Below, one piece after another: positions 31,495 through 42,300 of a stretch of DNA of 64,000 nt. Both the position numbers and the translations under genes were made by a program. The notes under the pieces are model-generated. The model was given only the letters and a program-made list of their open reading frames with translations. It did not search any database and was not told the DNA's origin. The stretch is from Triglochin maritima (lineage: Eukaryota > Streptophyta > Magnoliopsida > Alismatales > Juncaginaceae): assembly GCA_963682175.1 (NCBI GenBank), contig OY821786.1, positions 28,914,501 to 28,978,500 of the forward strand, written 5' to 3'. Every line of letters begins with the position of its first letter. The first letter of the stretch is position 1.

Positions 31495-32830
31495 TGCAGA
31501 GATTCCTCGTTTACCGCCGCACCGAGAGATCAAGTTCGGCATTGAGTTAGTGGCTGACACGACACCCCAGTTAAAGGCTCCATATCGGATGACACCTACT
31601 GAGTTGGCATAGCTAAAGAAGAAGTTACAGGAGTTGATGGACTCCACGTTTATCCAACCGAGTGTCTCGCCTTGGGGAGCGCATGTGTTGTTCGTGAAGA
31701 AGAAGGATGGGTCGTTGCGGATGTGCATTGACTATAGGATGTTGAATAAGGTTACCGTCCGGAACCGGTACCCTTTGCCTAGGATTGAAGATTTATTTGA
31801 TCAGCTACAGACGGCGAGAGTGTTCTCGAACATTGATCGGCGTTCAGGTTATCACCAGTTGCGGATCAGAGAGGCAGATGTCCAGAAGACAACCTTCAGG
31901 ACGCGGTATAGACACTACGAGTTCTTGGTGATGCCGTTTGGACTGAGGAATGCACTTGCAGCATTCATGGACCTGATGAATATGACATTTTAGCCGTACC
32001 TCGACAAATTTGTTATTGTGTTCATTGATGACATCTTGGTGGACTCGCCTGACAGGGAGCACCAACCGGAGCACCTGAGGATTGTGCTTGGCATCTTGAG
32101 GGATCAGCAGCTCTATGCCAAGTACAAGAAGTGCGAGTTTTGGTTGGATCAGGTGGCTTCTCTAGGGCATATTGTGTCAGCAGAGGGGATTTTGGTGGAT
32201 CCGGCGAAGGTTGAGGTTGTGACTCAGTGGAGGGCCTCGACGAGCGTGACTCAGATCAGGAGCTTCATGGGACTAGCTGGATATTACAGACGGTTCATTC
32301 AGGATTTCTCCAGACTTTCTTCGCCACTGATAGTGTTGACGTAGAAAAGCGTCAAGTTTGTTTGGTACCAGAAGTGCGAGGATAGTTTCCAAGAGTTGAA
32401 GAGGCGACTGACAATAGCGCTGATTCTGACGCTACCGAGTGGCAACAGAGGCTATGTGAGTTATAGTGATGCGTCAGGGATTGGCTTGGGTTGTGTTCTG
32501 ATGCATCATGGGAAGGTGGTGGCGTATGCTTCGAGGCAGCTGAAGGTGTACGCGAAGAACTACCCTACTCATGATCTGGAGTTAGCAGATCGAGGCCTTC
32601 ACAAATCATCAGAGCTTGAAGTTTTTATTCTCACAGAAGGAGCTGAATATGAGGCAGCACAGATGGCTCGAGTTCATCAAGGATTACGACTTCACCATCT
32701 CCTATCATCCGGCGAAGGCGAATTCGGTTGCATATGCACTTAGCTGGAAGGTTGAAGTGTCAGTTCGAGTTTATGCATTCAGGAGTGGAGTCTACTCGAG
32801 ACGTTGTCAGAGTGGAGGCCATTCATAGAG
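31495..32830 (+). pseudogene. Tekay reverse transcriptase and RNase H
   Basis: The RT runs from IPRLPPHREIKF through PYRMTPTELA, a stop (about 31610), [47 protein letters not shown], a stop after MTF, then FIDDILV (catalytic YxDD-type), [17 protein letters not shown] and [15 protein letters not shown]. After another stop (about 32341) the RNase H starts with [29 protein letters not shown] and NYPTHDLEL. It then shifts frame near 32590 and continues as [19 protein letters not shown] and [11 protein letters not shown]. At least three stops and one frameshift are present. Confidence 0.88.
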
Positions 32831-33030
32831 GGCTTTGAGAGGGCAATGATTGCTGGGTTTCGGGTGGAGCCGCAGACCGTGTTGTGAGTGGTGTAGACTC
32901 AGCATGATGATGAGGAGTTAGCTGGTCTGCTACAGTGGGCTGCCAAGGATGTATCAGACTTCAGTGTGGGGGTTGATGGTTGTCTGAGGCTGAGGAGTTG
33001 GATCTAGGTGTCGAAGGTCGATGAGCAGAG
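32831..33030 (+). other. Tekay pol linker between RNase H and integrase
   Basis: Decayed coding joining RNase H to integrase, with several stops. No separate feature. Confidence 0.4.
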
Positions 33031-34000
33031 AGATGACATCATGAAAGAGGCACACTGAGCGAGACATACGATTCACCTTGGAAGTACAAAGATGTATAAG
33101 GACCTATAGCGTAGCTTCTGGCGGAAGGGCATGAAGAGAGATATTGCAGAGTTTGTGGATCGGTGCTTAGTCTGTCAGCAGGTGAAGATTGAGCATCAAC
33201 GACCAGCAGGGTCGATGTAGTGTATTGAGCTTCCAGAGTGGAAGTGGGAGCACGTGACGATGGATTTCGTCACGGGGTTGCCGAAGACGAGGAGATTCCA
33301 CGACGTGATTTGGGTGATAGTCGATCGACTGACCAAGTCGGCTCACTTCTTAGAGATCAGGACCACGTTGCCTCTGGAGGGTCTAGCTAAGTTGTATGTG
33401 GAGGAGATAGTCAGGCTGTACGGAGTACCAGTGCGCATCATCTCTGATCGAGATCCCAGATTTACATCCAGGTTTTGGGGGAGTCTGCAGCAGGCTTTGG
33501 GGACACGACTGAGGTGCAGTACAACGTTTCACCCACAGACAGATGGTCAGTCAGAGAGGACGATCCAGACCCTGGAGGATATGCTGAGAGCATGCACACT
33601 GGATTGGGCAGGACACTGGGATGAGCACCTACTGTTGATAGAGTTCGCCTCCAACAACAAATACCATTCGAGTATTGGGATGACACCGTACGAGGTGTTG
33701 TACGAGACCTTGCAAATCATCGGTATGCTGGAATGATGTAGGCGAGAAGAAGTTAGTGGGGGAATAACTCGTGCAGATGTATGTAGAGAAGGTGGATGTG
33801 ATCAGGAGGAGATTGGCCACGGCACAAAGCAGGCAGAAGAGTTATGCCGACAGACGCAGACATGCGTTGAGCTTTGAGGTTGGCGACCATGTGTTTCTGA
33901 AGATCTCCCCAGATCGGGAGTGATGAGGTTTGGGAAGAAGGGGAAACTTAGTCTGAGGTATGTCGGGCCGTTTGAGACCCTAGACTGAGTTGGAGAGGTT
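33031..34000 (+). pseudogene. Tekay integrase
   Basis: HHCC zinc finger at about 33040-33190: EAH, HLGSTKMYKDL, FWRKGMKRDIAEFV and CLVCQQVK, with stops inside. The catalytic core has the full DDE set: MDFVTGLPK (D), [13 protein letters not shown] (D) and [10 protein letters not shown] (E), within 33254-33736. The frame breaks at 33736, then a basic C-terminal part near 33800-33960 (SYADRRR, FEVGDHVFLK) runs on. The core is intact in one frame, but the surrounding stops make the protein non-functional. Confidence 0.88.
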
Positions 34001-34290
34001 GCCTACCGGGTTGCTTTGCCACCGCAGTTTTTGGGTATTCACAACGTCTTCCACGTATCGATGCTGAGGAAGTATGTTGCGGATCCAGCTCATGTGATTG
34101 AGATTGCAATGCCAGAGATGCAGCAAGACTTGTCCCTTGAGGAGAGACTGGTCAAGATCGTTGATCGTATGGATTACCAGCTCAAGAGGTGGACAATTCC
34201 GATGGTGAAGGTCTGATGGCACTGGGAATATCAAGGAGGAGGTTCGGAAGCAATACTCGGAGCTTTTCAGTGAGTTGCTTGTTTGATTTC
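34001..34290 (+). pseudogene. Chromodomain at the end of Tekay integrase
   Basis: HNVFHVSMLRKYVADPAHVI, then a Tekay/Del-type chromodomain with LSLEERLVKIVDR and IPMVKV, a stop (34216) and a short tail WHWEYQGGGSEAI-like in a shifted frame. Chromodomains steer integration to particular chromatin marks. The position after integrase and the spacing support the Tekay lineage. Confidence 0.75.
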
Positions 34291-34543
34291 GGGACGAAAT
34301 CCATTTAAGGATGGTGGATTGTTAGGACCCTAACCTTGTTTAGTGAGCTAATCCCTTGTTTATTGGGGTTTGCATGGGGAAAGGAAGGGGGCCGGTTACT
34401 GTGGAGGGAGTAAGGTGATGGGTGTAGGGAATGGTGTGGTTATGGGGGTGTGTTAGCTTTTTAAGGCAAAAATCTCTCTCTCTCACCTTCTTTCTCTTCT
34501 CTTTTCCGGTGGCCAACAGTGGAGGAGGAAGCTTCTGCGTATG
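34291..34543 (+). repeat. PPT and truncated 3' LTR of Tekay element
   Basis: AAGGATGGTGGAT directly precedes the LTR start TGTTAGGACCCTAACC (34320). The LTR matches the 5' LTR to about GGAGGAAGCTTCTGCG, then stops at 34543, where GACGTC-bearing CACTA sequence begins. About 2.1 kb of LTR are missing. Confidence 0.85.
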
Positions 34544-34997
34544 GACGTTGGTTGTATAGGGTAGCCGACGTCTATGGGACGTAATTATTATTATTTAAAT
34601 GTATAGACGTCAGTTGTTATTTAAATGTATTGATGTACTCCACCACTCCTCTATAAACAAATGCGAACAAGTTTGGTCACTTGGGCAACTTGGGCTTGTT
34701 GTACGTGGTTATTGGTCAAAAGATTGGCACTTGGGCAACTTGGGCTTGATTACTGTAGAGGTTGAGTGCATGTTATAGGTGGTAATGTCTTTTTCGGTAA
34801 ATTAAAGGTATAATAGACGTCGGTCATATATAGCCGACGTCTACACATTGTACATTGTATAGACGTCGGTCGTATATAGCCGACATCTATACACAAGGGC
34901 ATAGGCATCGGTGAAATATACGTCAGGCACTTGGACCGCAAAAATCCGTCGTATATACCCCTGTATATCCGACGTATATGGCATTTTTCCAGCAGTG
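34544..34997 (-). mobile_element. CACTA transposon B, terminal fragment
   Basis: It ends on the minus strand with CACTGCTGGAAAAATGC (34997). Inside are about nine GACGTC-centred subterminal repeats (CCGACGTCTATA type). A direct repeat CACTTGGGCAACTTGGGC occurs at 34678 and 34729. There is no transposase, and the other end is absent at the junction with the Tekay LTR. The terminal repeat differs from CACTA A although the subterminal motif is the same. Confidence 0.75.
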
Positions 34998-35039
34998 GTG
35001 TTTGTGTTTTTGGACACAATGTTGAGGTCTAAGGAAGAG

Positions 35040-35515
35040 GCTTGTAGCATTCACTAGCCTGATCTCATTTAAAGAACAAATGATCGATAGTTTTGTGATC
35101 GTTGCCATACATCACACATTCAGAGCTAGTGCGCAAACCAATCTTAGTGACCAAGTCTCGAGTTAGGAGCCTCTCTTCTATCAAAAGCCAAAAAAATTTA
35201 ACCTTTGGTGGATAAGGTGCTTTCCGAACCAACTTCATTAGTGAATATCGGATGCCGCCATTCATTAAAAAGTTGTATAGTTTCTTTGTTTAGAATACAC
35301 CATTTGTACCCAACTTCCATCGCTTAGTGTCGATTCCATCAGTCAGCGAGAAGAGATAACAGTAGAACAACCTGGAAGCTTGGTCATTATCCACGGTTAA
35401 TGTGAATCTTCTCCTAAACCAAGTCGAACTTACAGGCTCATTGGCAAAGAAGTTAGACACAATGATGAAAGAGTGCTTACTAATCAAGTGTAACTCCAGC
35501 GAAGAGTCTGCCAAG
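35040..35515 (-). pseudogene. LINE reverse transcriptase C-terminus (zf-RVT region)
   Basis: Two successive minus-strand frames match the end of plant L1-type ORF2. First comes FTLTVDNDQAS and RWKLGTNGVF, followed by a stretch reading KLYNFLMNGGIRYS. Then the zinc-binding domain: PPKVKFFWLLIEERLLTRD, SSECVMYGNDHKTIDHLFFK, where the second Cys of the usual CxxC is Tyr. A stop near 35290 splits them. The upstream part of ORF2 (endonuclease, RT core) would lie to the right but is replaced at 35523 by the end of element 3. Confidence 0.75.
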
Positions 35516-35522
35516 GGTTTGC

Positions 35523-36710
35523 TGATTGAACGTTTTAAAATAACCGCAAGTGCACAACCGTCGGTGAAGACGATGCAAGTATGGGTCGTCCGCAGGGAGG
35601 TGAGCTGCCTCTGGTATGACCGATGTCAGATGGCAAAAAAAGGGAGAAGAGTTGTAGATTACGCTAAAGCTAAACTACACTAAACTAATAAGCATGAAAG
35701 ATTGTAAATCGGAAAGAGAAACCATTAAGGGGTGGAGTGTGTGCACATATGAAGTGAAATAAGTGATGAAAGATGCATGTAAGTAGGTATGCGTGTGTGT
35801 TGTGTGTGTGTCTTCATTCATAGGAAGTGTCTAAACATGTGGCAAAACCTATAAATCCATTCACACAATGTATCGGCAATTACTACTTGATTAACATAAA
35901 ATTAGGTTCAGAATGAGAAGTGTCTAAAGATATGACAAGACTCATCAAAAACCATAAACTCATGTGAAGAACAAAGGTAAGTATGGGAGTTGTCCAAATG
36001 TTATGGAAAAACCCATCAAAACCAAGTTTCTTCAATCAATCAAGAAAGCAAACACAAAACTAACATGTAGCATATTCAATAGGAAATTTCAGTCAATAAA
36101 CATGAGAAAACTAAGCATGGGAAGTGCCTAAATCTTATGCCAAAACCCATCAAAATTCCCCAACATGCACATGATTAAAATACCCCTAATGAACATACAA
36201 AACATGCAAGTCTACACAATCAAAAATTCCAACATCCAAACTTCACAATATATATGAACATCATCTCCACCCCCAAAGGGGATGGTTCTACTCACTACAC
36301 ATTATTCTAGAAATTAAACTAAAGAAGAAAGGAGAGATTCTAACTAATTTAGTCTAAGATCAAAGAAACAAGACTAAGCTAAGCATGCATAAAAAAGAAA
36401 AAACATGAGAACAAAACAATAAAAAATTATTTTATTAAATGACTCACATTACTAGTAGCATTCTTCTCCACCTTGAGTTTTTTGAGGTGCTCGGGGCTAT
36501 GTTTCGTAGAGAAATTGATCGAGGGTGAGCCCTCCAATGCTTACTCCAAGTAGAGAGAATGCCACCAAGCAATGGGTGAATACAACAGAAGAGAAAGAGT
36601 TCTATATATAGGCATGGAAAAAGGTAATCCGGGACAATCCCCCTGTATGGGACTAAAACACATACCATAAATGGACCAAATACAACCTAATCAACAGCCG
36701 ACCAAATAAC
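35523..36710 (-). repeat. Element 3, 3' LTR, promoter-distal part
   Basis: Reverse complement of the 3' two thirds of the Athila-like LTR: CCGCAAGTGCAC at the end, GGGGTGGAGTG, and CATCTCCACCCCCAAAGGGGATGG on the plus strand. It is cut at 36710/36716 by element 2. Confidence 0.85.
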
Positions 36711-36715
36711 GTGTA

Positions 36716-38097
36716 TGATTGACATCATTTCATGCTCATATTTGTATCTTATATCCATTATCTTTCACCTAAACAATGCTATGTCACGAGTTTTATGTTT
36801 AGTTTTCAGGAATAAATAGGTTTGAAGAGATGAAGTATAAAAGGACCCAAAAGCTGGGAAAAAGGACTGAATTGTGAGATCTAGGGACCAAGATGCAAGG
36901 GAGAAAGACCTGATTGCAAGACAGAGGGACCTAAGAGTAAAACAGAATACTTCACACCATTATGGGGAGTATTTTAGCAATTGGATTCGGGTCGGAGCTC
37001 CAACAAACGAAGTAGATGCATCAAAGACCACCAAAAGCACACAGAAAAGCCCAGAATAAAACTCAACTGGATCCGGACATTTTGGACCGCCAATTGGCGG
37101 TCTGGATTAGTCCAGATCCGCCAAGATTTCTCCTGGACTTGTATTAATGTTCGTTTAGGCTATTTTTGGTGTTTGTTTAGTCCCACATCGGGGGATTGTC
37201 CCGGATTACCTTTTTCCATGGCTATAAATAGAACTCTTCACCTCCTATTGTAATCACTCCATATTTTAAGTGGCTATTCTTCCTACTAGAAGTGAGTCCT
37301 TGAAGCACACACTAAAGTAGGAGGATGCTACTTTTAATGTGAGTCATTTTAATACAAGTTTTCTTTATTATGTTGTTTGTTTTATGTTTCTTGTTTTGCT
37401 TTGCTTAATCTCATTTCATTAGTTTTATTAGCTTAGTTAATATGCTTTCTTTGTTTAGTTTAATAATTAGTGTAATGTTTAGTGAGTAGTTCCATCCCCT
37501 TTGGGGGGTGGAGTAGATGTACATACATGCATTAGTGAATGGGATGAATGCTTTAATTTCAATGTGTTGATTAAACATGAATGTATGCTTGCTTGTTTAG
37601 GATAGAATTTACAACTTGATGAGTTTTGCCAAAATGATTAGACACCTCTCATGCTTGTTTAGGTTCTGAAATAAACAACTTGCATATGTAAATGTTAATC
37701 AACCAAGTTGGTGAATAGATTGATAGGTTTTGCCATAACATTTAGACACTTCCTATGCTTGATAAACACCACCTTCATGTGCTTAAAGAATGTATTCTAC
37801 ACCCACCTCTTTGCTTGTGTGCACTCACTCCACCCCTTAGGGGTTTTCCATTCCTGAAATTCCAGCATTCTTGTTTTGTTCTTAGCTTAGTTCTTATTTC
37901 ATCGTTTGTTTGCTTCTTCCACATTTCATACTTCTTAGTGTAGCGTAGTCTAGATTAGCATAAACAACTTTCTTCCCCCTATTTTTTGCCACTTGATTTC
38001 GTACAAGCAAGAGGCTGCTCACCTCCCTGAGGACGACCCGTACTTGCCACCGCTTCATCGCGGCCGTGCACTTGCGGTTTAATTAAAACGTTCAACA
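36716..38097 (+). repeat. Element 2, 5' LTR
   Basis: TATAAATA at 37223-37230. Perfect palindrome GACCGCCAATTGGCGGTC at 37085-37102, about 120 bp upstream of the TATA box. Confidence 0.95.
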
Positions 38098-38103
38098 AGT
38101 TTT

Positions 38104-38120
38104 TGGCGCCGTTGCCGGGG
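38104..38120 (+). other. Element 2 primer binding site
   Basis: TGGCGCCGTTGCCGGGG, six bases after the LTR end. Athila/Tat-type PBS. Confidence 0.85.
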
Positions 38121-39309
38121 AGGTGCCAGTCCAGACTCTTGTTTGGACGATTCGAGTGGATTTAATTTGTGTGTTGTAGTTTTTCTTTGTTTCAGGAGAC
38201 TGGGAATAGCAAGTGGAGGCTACTGGAGAAATTTCCAGACGACCTGAGCACTTCAGACCGCCAATCAACGGTCTGAGACCGCTAATCAGCGGTCTGGTGA
38301 GCTTTGTTCATCTTTTAATTTCTTGCTGTTGTTGCTCTAAATGATCTAGTTATCTGGGACTCAATTTGGCATGTTTTGACTTATAGTTCGTTCCCAGATC
38401 AATAATCAAACCTCCTTTAAGCAACTTGGACCCTAAAACTCAAAGCAAAAGATTAGGCATTCATTCTTGTTTAGGTCATGCATCATGTATGTGACTTAGG
38501 CATTTAGATTGTCTTTTATCTTAGCTTTATTTTCTGTTGCTGAGAGCTGGCGTGAGGTACGCACCTTCTACTCTCATTCATGCATTTCGTATGAACATGC
38601 ATTAGTTAGTAGGAAGTGCATTGCAACAAGTGTGAGTTGAGCGTTGTTTGGAGAGTTGATTGCTAGATTTAGGACTCCAAAACGCTACTAAGGAGGGGCT
38701 GTCCCGTAAAAGATAAGGTGGGGGATTTCATCATCATTTCCTTCGCCCCAAAAACCACACTAATCAAGAGCCTAATTTTAAAATCAAGTAGACATTGGCC
38801 TTAAGGAATTCGGACGCATTAGGAGAGTGATCCGGTCCCGACCGTCATGACCTGATCGGCGTTGCCCACTTTGTCGATAGTAGGAGAGACGAGATCCCCG
38901 GATCTTGGCTCACTTGCTGGGCTTTGTGGTCCTCGTTGTAGGGAGGTGAGGCGTGTTGAGGCCGTGTGACCACGCAGTTAGGCGTCGTCTAGCTGTAAGG
39001 ACCTATAGCGACCTTAGGATTGCTTGAGCCTTGTTTGCTTGTGTGCTTCTACCTGTACCCATCCTCCGTAGCATAAGGACTTCTTCCCTTCTCTCCTGAG
39101 TCATTCTTTCTCTCCTGTGTTCCCCCGTCTTCTCCTCTACGCACATTCTTTGTTAAAAAAAAGTTTTGTTTTGTGTGTGTGCACCTTTGTGCATGCTTTC
39201 GTGGACACGAGACGAGAGTGGTCGTTTGACGAGGAGCGTTGTCAATCCGGCTTCGGTCATCGATTTCTCGACACCTCCCTCCTCTCGTGTCGTACGCAGT
39301 CCGGGTTCA
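38121..39309 (+). other. Element 2 leader
   Basis: About 1.2 kb, non-coding. Two further palindromes lie at 38256-38273 (GACCGCCAATCAACGGTC, imperfect) and 38277-38294 (GACCGCTAATCAGCGGTC). Conserved blocks match elements 1 and the fragment in CACTA A. Short upstream ATGs exist; none opens a recognisable protein. Confidence 0.7.
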
Positions 39310-42300
39310 ATGGCTGCTAATTTCCGTGAGGAGGAGCAGTTGCTGGACCAACCTGTTCGACCAGTGCTTCCAGTTGTCGTTCCCATACCTCTACGTGATC
39401 GATGCTACCCGAGCCGTACAGCTCTACCCTCATGCATCGTATTGCCAGAGGCTAATGGGAATCATTTTGAGGTTAAGCCTTAGTTTATCTCCATGCTCCC
39501 TCATTTCACTGGGAAAGGTGACCCCTATATCTTTCTCAGGGAATTTGAGGAGGTCTGTGCTATGTTCAAGCTGCAACAACTTAGCACAGACTCCATCCAT
39601 CTTAGGCTCGTTCCTTTTGCACTAAAGGATGATGCCAAGAAGTGGTTGTACAGCAACCAGGCGAATTCCTTTAAGACTTGGGATGAGTTTCAATCTGCAT
39701 TCCTCAAGAAGTACTTTCCTAATCATCGGACTCAAAAGTTGAGGAACGAAATCAATTCGTTCTATCAACATGAGACCGAACCATTTCATGCATATCTTGA
39801 GAGGTTCAAAGAGCTACTATCCTCGTGCCCTCACCATGGCATTGAGTTGTGGCGTCTTTGTCAGATTGTGTATGAGGGTCTTCACATCCCGTCCAGAACG
39901 CTCCTTGAGTCCATGTGTCAAGGAGAGTTCTTGGGAAAGGATGAAAGGGAGGCATGGGCCTTCCTAGAAGACCTCGCTGAGAAAACCATGCAGTGGGAGA
40001 GTGTGAGGGAACCACCTGCATCATCTAGTATAGGAGCGAGGATCGCGAATGCAAACTCGACTAGATCGGGTACCGCATTTGCTATCGATACCACTACAGC
40101 CACCGAGGCACGCATGGCAGCCTTAATGCGCCGTATGGACTCGATTGAGCTCCAAAACCAACAAAGTGCACCTCACATGTCTACATCTGGTCCAGTTCCC
40201 TGTCATTCATGTGGTAGGATAGGTCATGTAGAAAGCGAGTGTGAGTCCATTCCACCTGAGATGGAGCGTGTCAACGCCGTCTATGATAGAGCCAGGAATG
40301 ACCCATACTCATCATCTTATAATCCTGGATGGAGGAACCACCCCAATTTTTCATGGAACCAAACTAATGCCCCGGGTGGTCCTCCAAACTCCTCGAGACC
40401 ACCTTACCAATCACACCAACCTCCCATGCATGCGCATTCCTATCAGCCACCCCAAGCGCAAACCACCAATCAATCGGGTTTCCCAAATTCCAATAATATG
40501 GAAACCCGATTCAATTCGCTTGAGACCTTGACTCGTGGACTTGAAAACTCAATGAAAATTTTTATGTCAACCACGAGTCAAGTTCTCACTTCAAATCAGC
40601 AGACCATCAAATCTCTAGAGCTTCAGATGGGCCAATTGGCTCAGTCTGTACATGAAAGAGAGAGAGGGTCTTTTCCTAGCCAGCCTGAGGCTAACCCCCG
40701 CATGTACCAACAACAACAAATGCAAAATGAGAATGTGGTACCTCGGGGGAGGCAAGTGAACCATGTGGAGGAACCTGTTCACCATGTCAATTCCATTGTG
40801 ACCTTAAGGAATGGAAAACAGGTTGACAATCACATTTCCTTGCCACACCCACCACCATCTATGCAGCCCCCCAGTGGGAATGGTGGTGAAGAAGAAGCTG
40901 AGGGTGAGGGTAATACACCAAAGCTTTCTTCTCAGGCACAACAGAAAACCTACCTGCCAAAAGCTCCCTATCCAAGTAGGTTAAGCAAAAAGCAGAGTGA
41001 CAACATGGACAAGATAGTAGAGGTGTTTAAGCAAGTAAAGGTTAACATCCCCTTGTTGGATGTCATCCAACAAATACCTCAATATGCCAAAGTGTTGAAG
41101 GATCTCTGCACAACCAAGAGGAAGACCAATGTTCCTAAGAAAGCATTCTTGGCTGCAAATATCAGCTCACTTTTGTCCAATCCCACCTACACAAAATACA
41201 AGGACCCTGGGTGTCCTACTATTCAGTGTACGATAGGGGACACTAGACTAAGCAATGTTTTGCTTGATTTAGGATCAGCGGTCAACCTCCTCCCATTCTC
41301 TGTTTATCAACAGTTGAACTTGGGAGAATTGAAACCAACTAAGATCACCCTCCAATTGGCGGATAGATCCATTCGTATTCCCATGGGGATTATCGAGGAT
41401 GTGCTTATCAAAGTTGGAGATTTTATATTTCCAGTCGATTTTGTTGTCCTCGATACCAATCCTGTTGCGAACACCCACTCTCAAATACCTTTGATTTTGG
41501 GTAGACCATTTCTGGCAACCTCCAATGCTTTGATTAATTGTAGAAATGGTCTCATGAAGCTCTCATTTGGTAACATGAGTGCCGAGTTTCATGTGTTCAA
41601 CTCTGGTAGGCAACAGGAACCCATGGATGAACCTTTAAATCTCAATCTCATCCGCCAATTGGAGAAAGCACCACAAAACCAACGAACACCTCTAACACCA
41701 ATGCAGGCAGTTGAGAATGTTTGTAGGCTCAGCGAAGACTCATTGCCTGTCTTTGCAATGCAACAGAGTGAGCTGGCCTCGAACATGAATGTCCAAAGGG
41801 AGTGTTCGTTGCATGATTCAGTTGAGAGTACTAGTGAGAGTGAGACACCTCACCATATGCCTAGACCAGAAGGTGTCTCTACCTCATGTCCCATGGCCAT
41901 TGAGCCATTTGAGCTTCATATTGACTCCAACAAGGACCCACCTATGACCGAGCTTATGCTTGATGATCTAAGTGATGGTGGGAGGTCCTTGTTGGATGAC
42001 TTGGGGAGAAGCCCCATTCTTAGTGATGCAGGTCTGCTGCACCCATCGAATGAGCTTGAGGAACTCATTCCGATGCACCCGCCTATTGGTTGGAGGGTTT
42101 TCTTCGATGAGCAATTAAACCCTAGTAAGGAAACACAACTTCATTCTTTGTTGCCCACACCCGACCAATATCATGAGGGGTTCGAGCCTTTCAGCTTTGA
42201 CCTTTCACCCCTCATGACACCTCAGAGTACCAGTGGAGTTTGCCCATCTCGGCAAGTCTCTGGTCCTCAAAACATGATGTTCTCATTTGATGTTCATTGA
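39310..42300 (+). CDS. Athila-like gag-protease polyprotein (one in-frame TAG)
   Basis: Structural and proteolytic protein of element 2. The likely start is ATG 39310 (MAANFREEEQLLDQP). One in-frame TAG at 39481-39483 separates the first 57 codons from the 935-codon rest, which can also start at 39493. Domains: retrotrans_gag capsid region about 39530-39990 (DDAKKWLYSNQANSFKTWDEF, KKYFPNHRTQKLRNEI); zinc knuckle CHSCGRIGHVESEC at about 40200-40245; a P/Q/N-rich linker; then an aspartic protease-like domain about 41240-41560 with LLDLGSAVNLLPFSVY (D-x-G site), GIIEDVLIKVGDF and PLILGRPFLAT. The last 200 residues include HPPIGWRVFF, conserved in elements 1 and 3. No RT follows. The rest of the frame is open, which is unusual in this window. 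Confidence 0.88.

Larger units (their letters stand above)
20494..34543 (+). mobile_element. Ty3/Gypsy Tekay/Del-like chromovirus with nested insertion
   Basis: Order: 5' LTR (20494-22860), initiator-Met-type PBS (22864), gag, protease, RT-RNase H, HHCC integrase, chromodomain, PPT (about 34305-34319) and the first 224 bp of the 3' LTR (34320-34543). The chromodomain after integrase places it among chromoviruses, with the Tekay/Del lineage most likely. Element 1 (23266-30290) splits gag. Several in-frame stops in gag, RT, RNase H and integrase show it is no longer functional. The 3' LTR is cut at 34543 by a CACTA fragment, so the right target duplication is lost. The base before the left LTR is GATTC. 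Confidence 0.88.
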
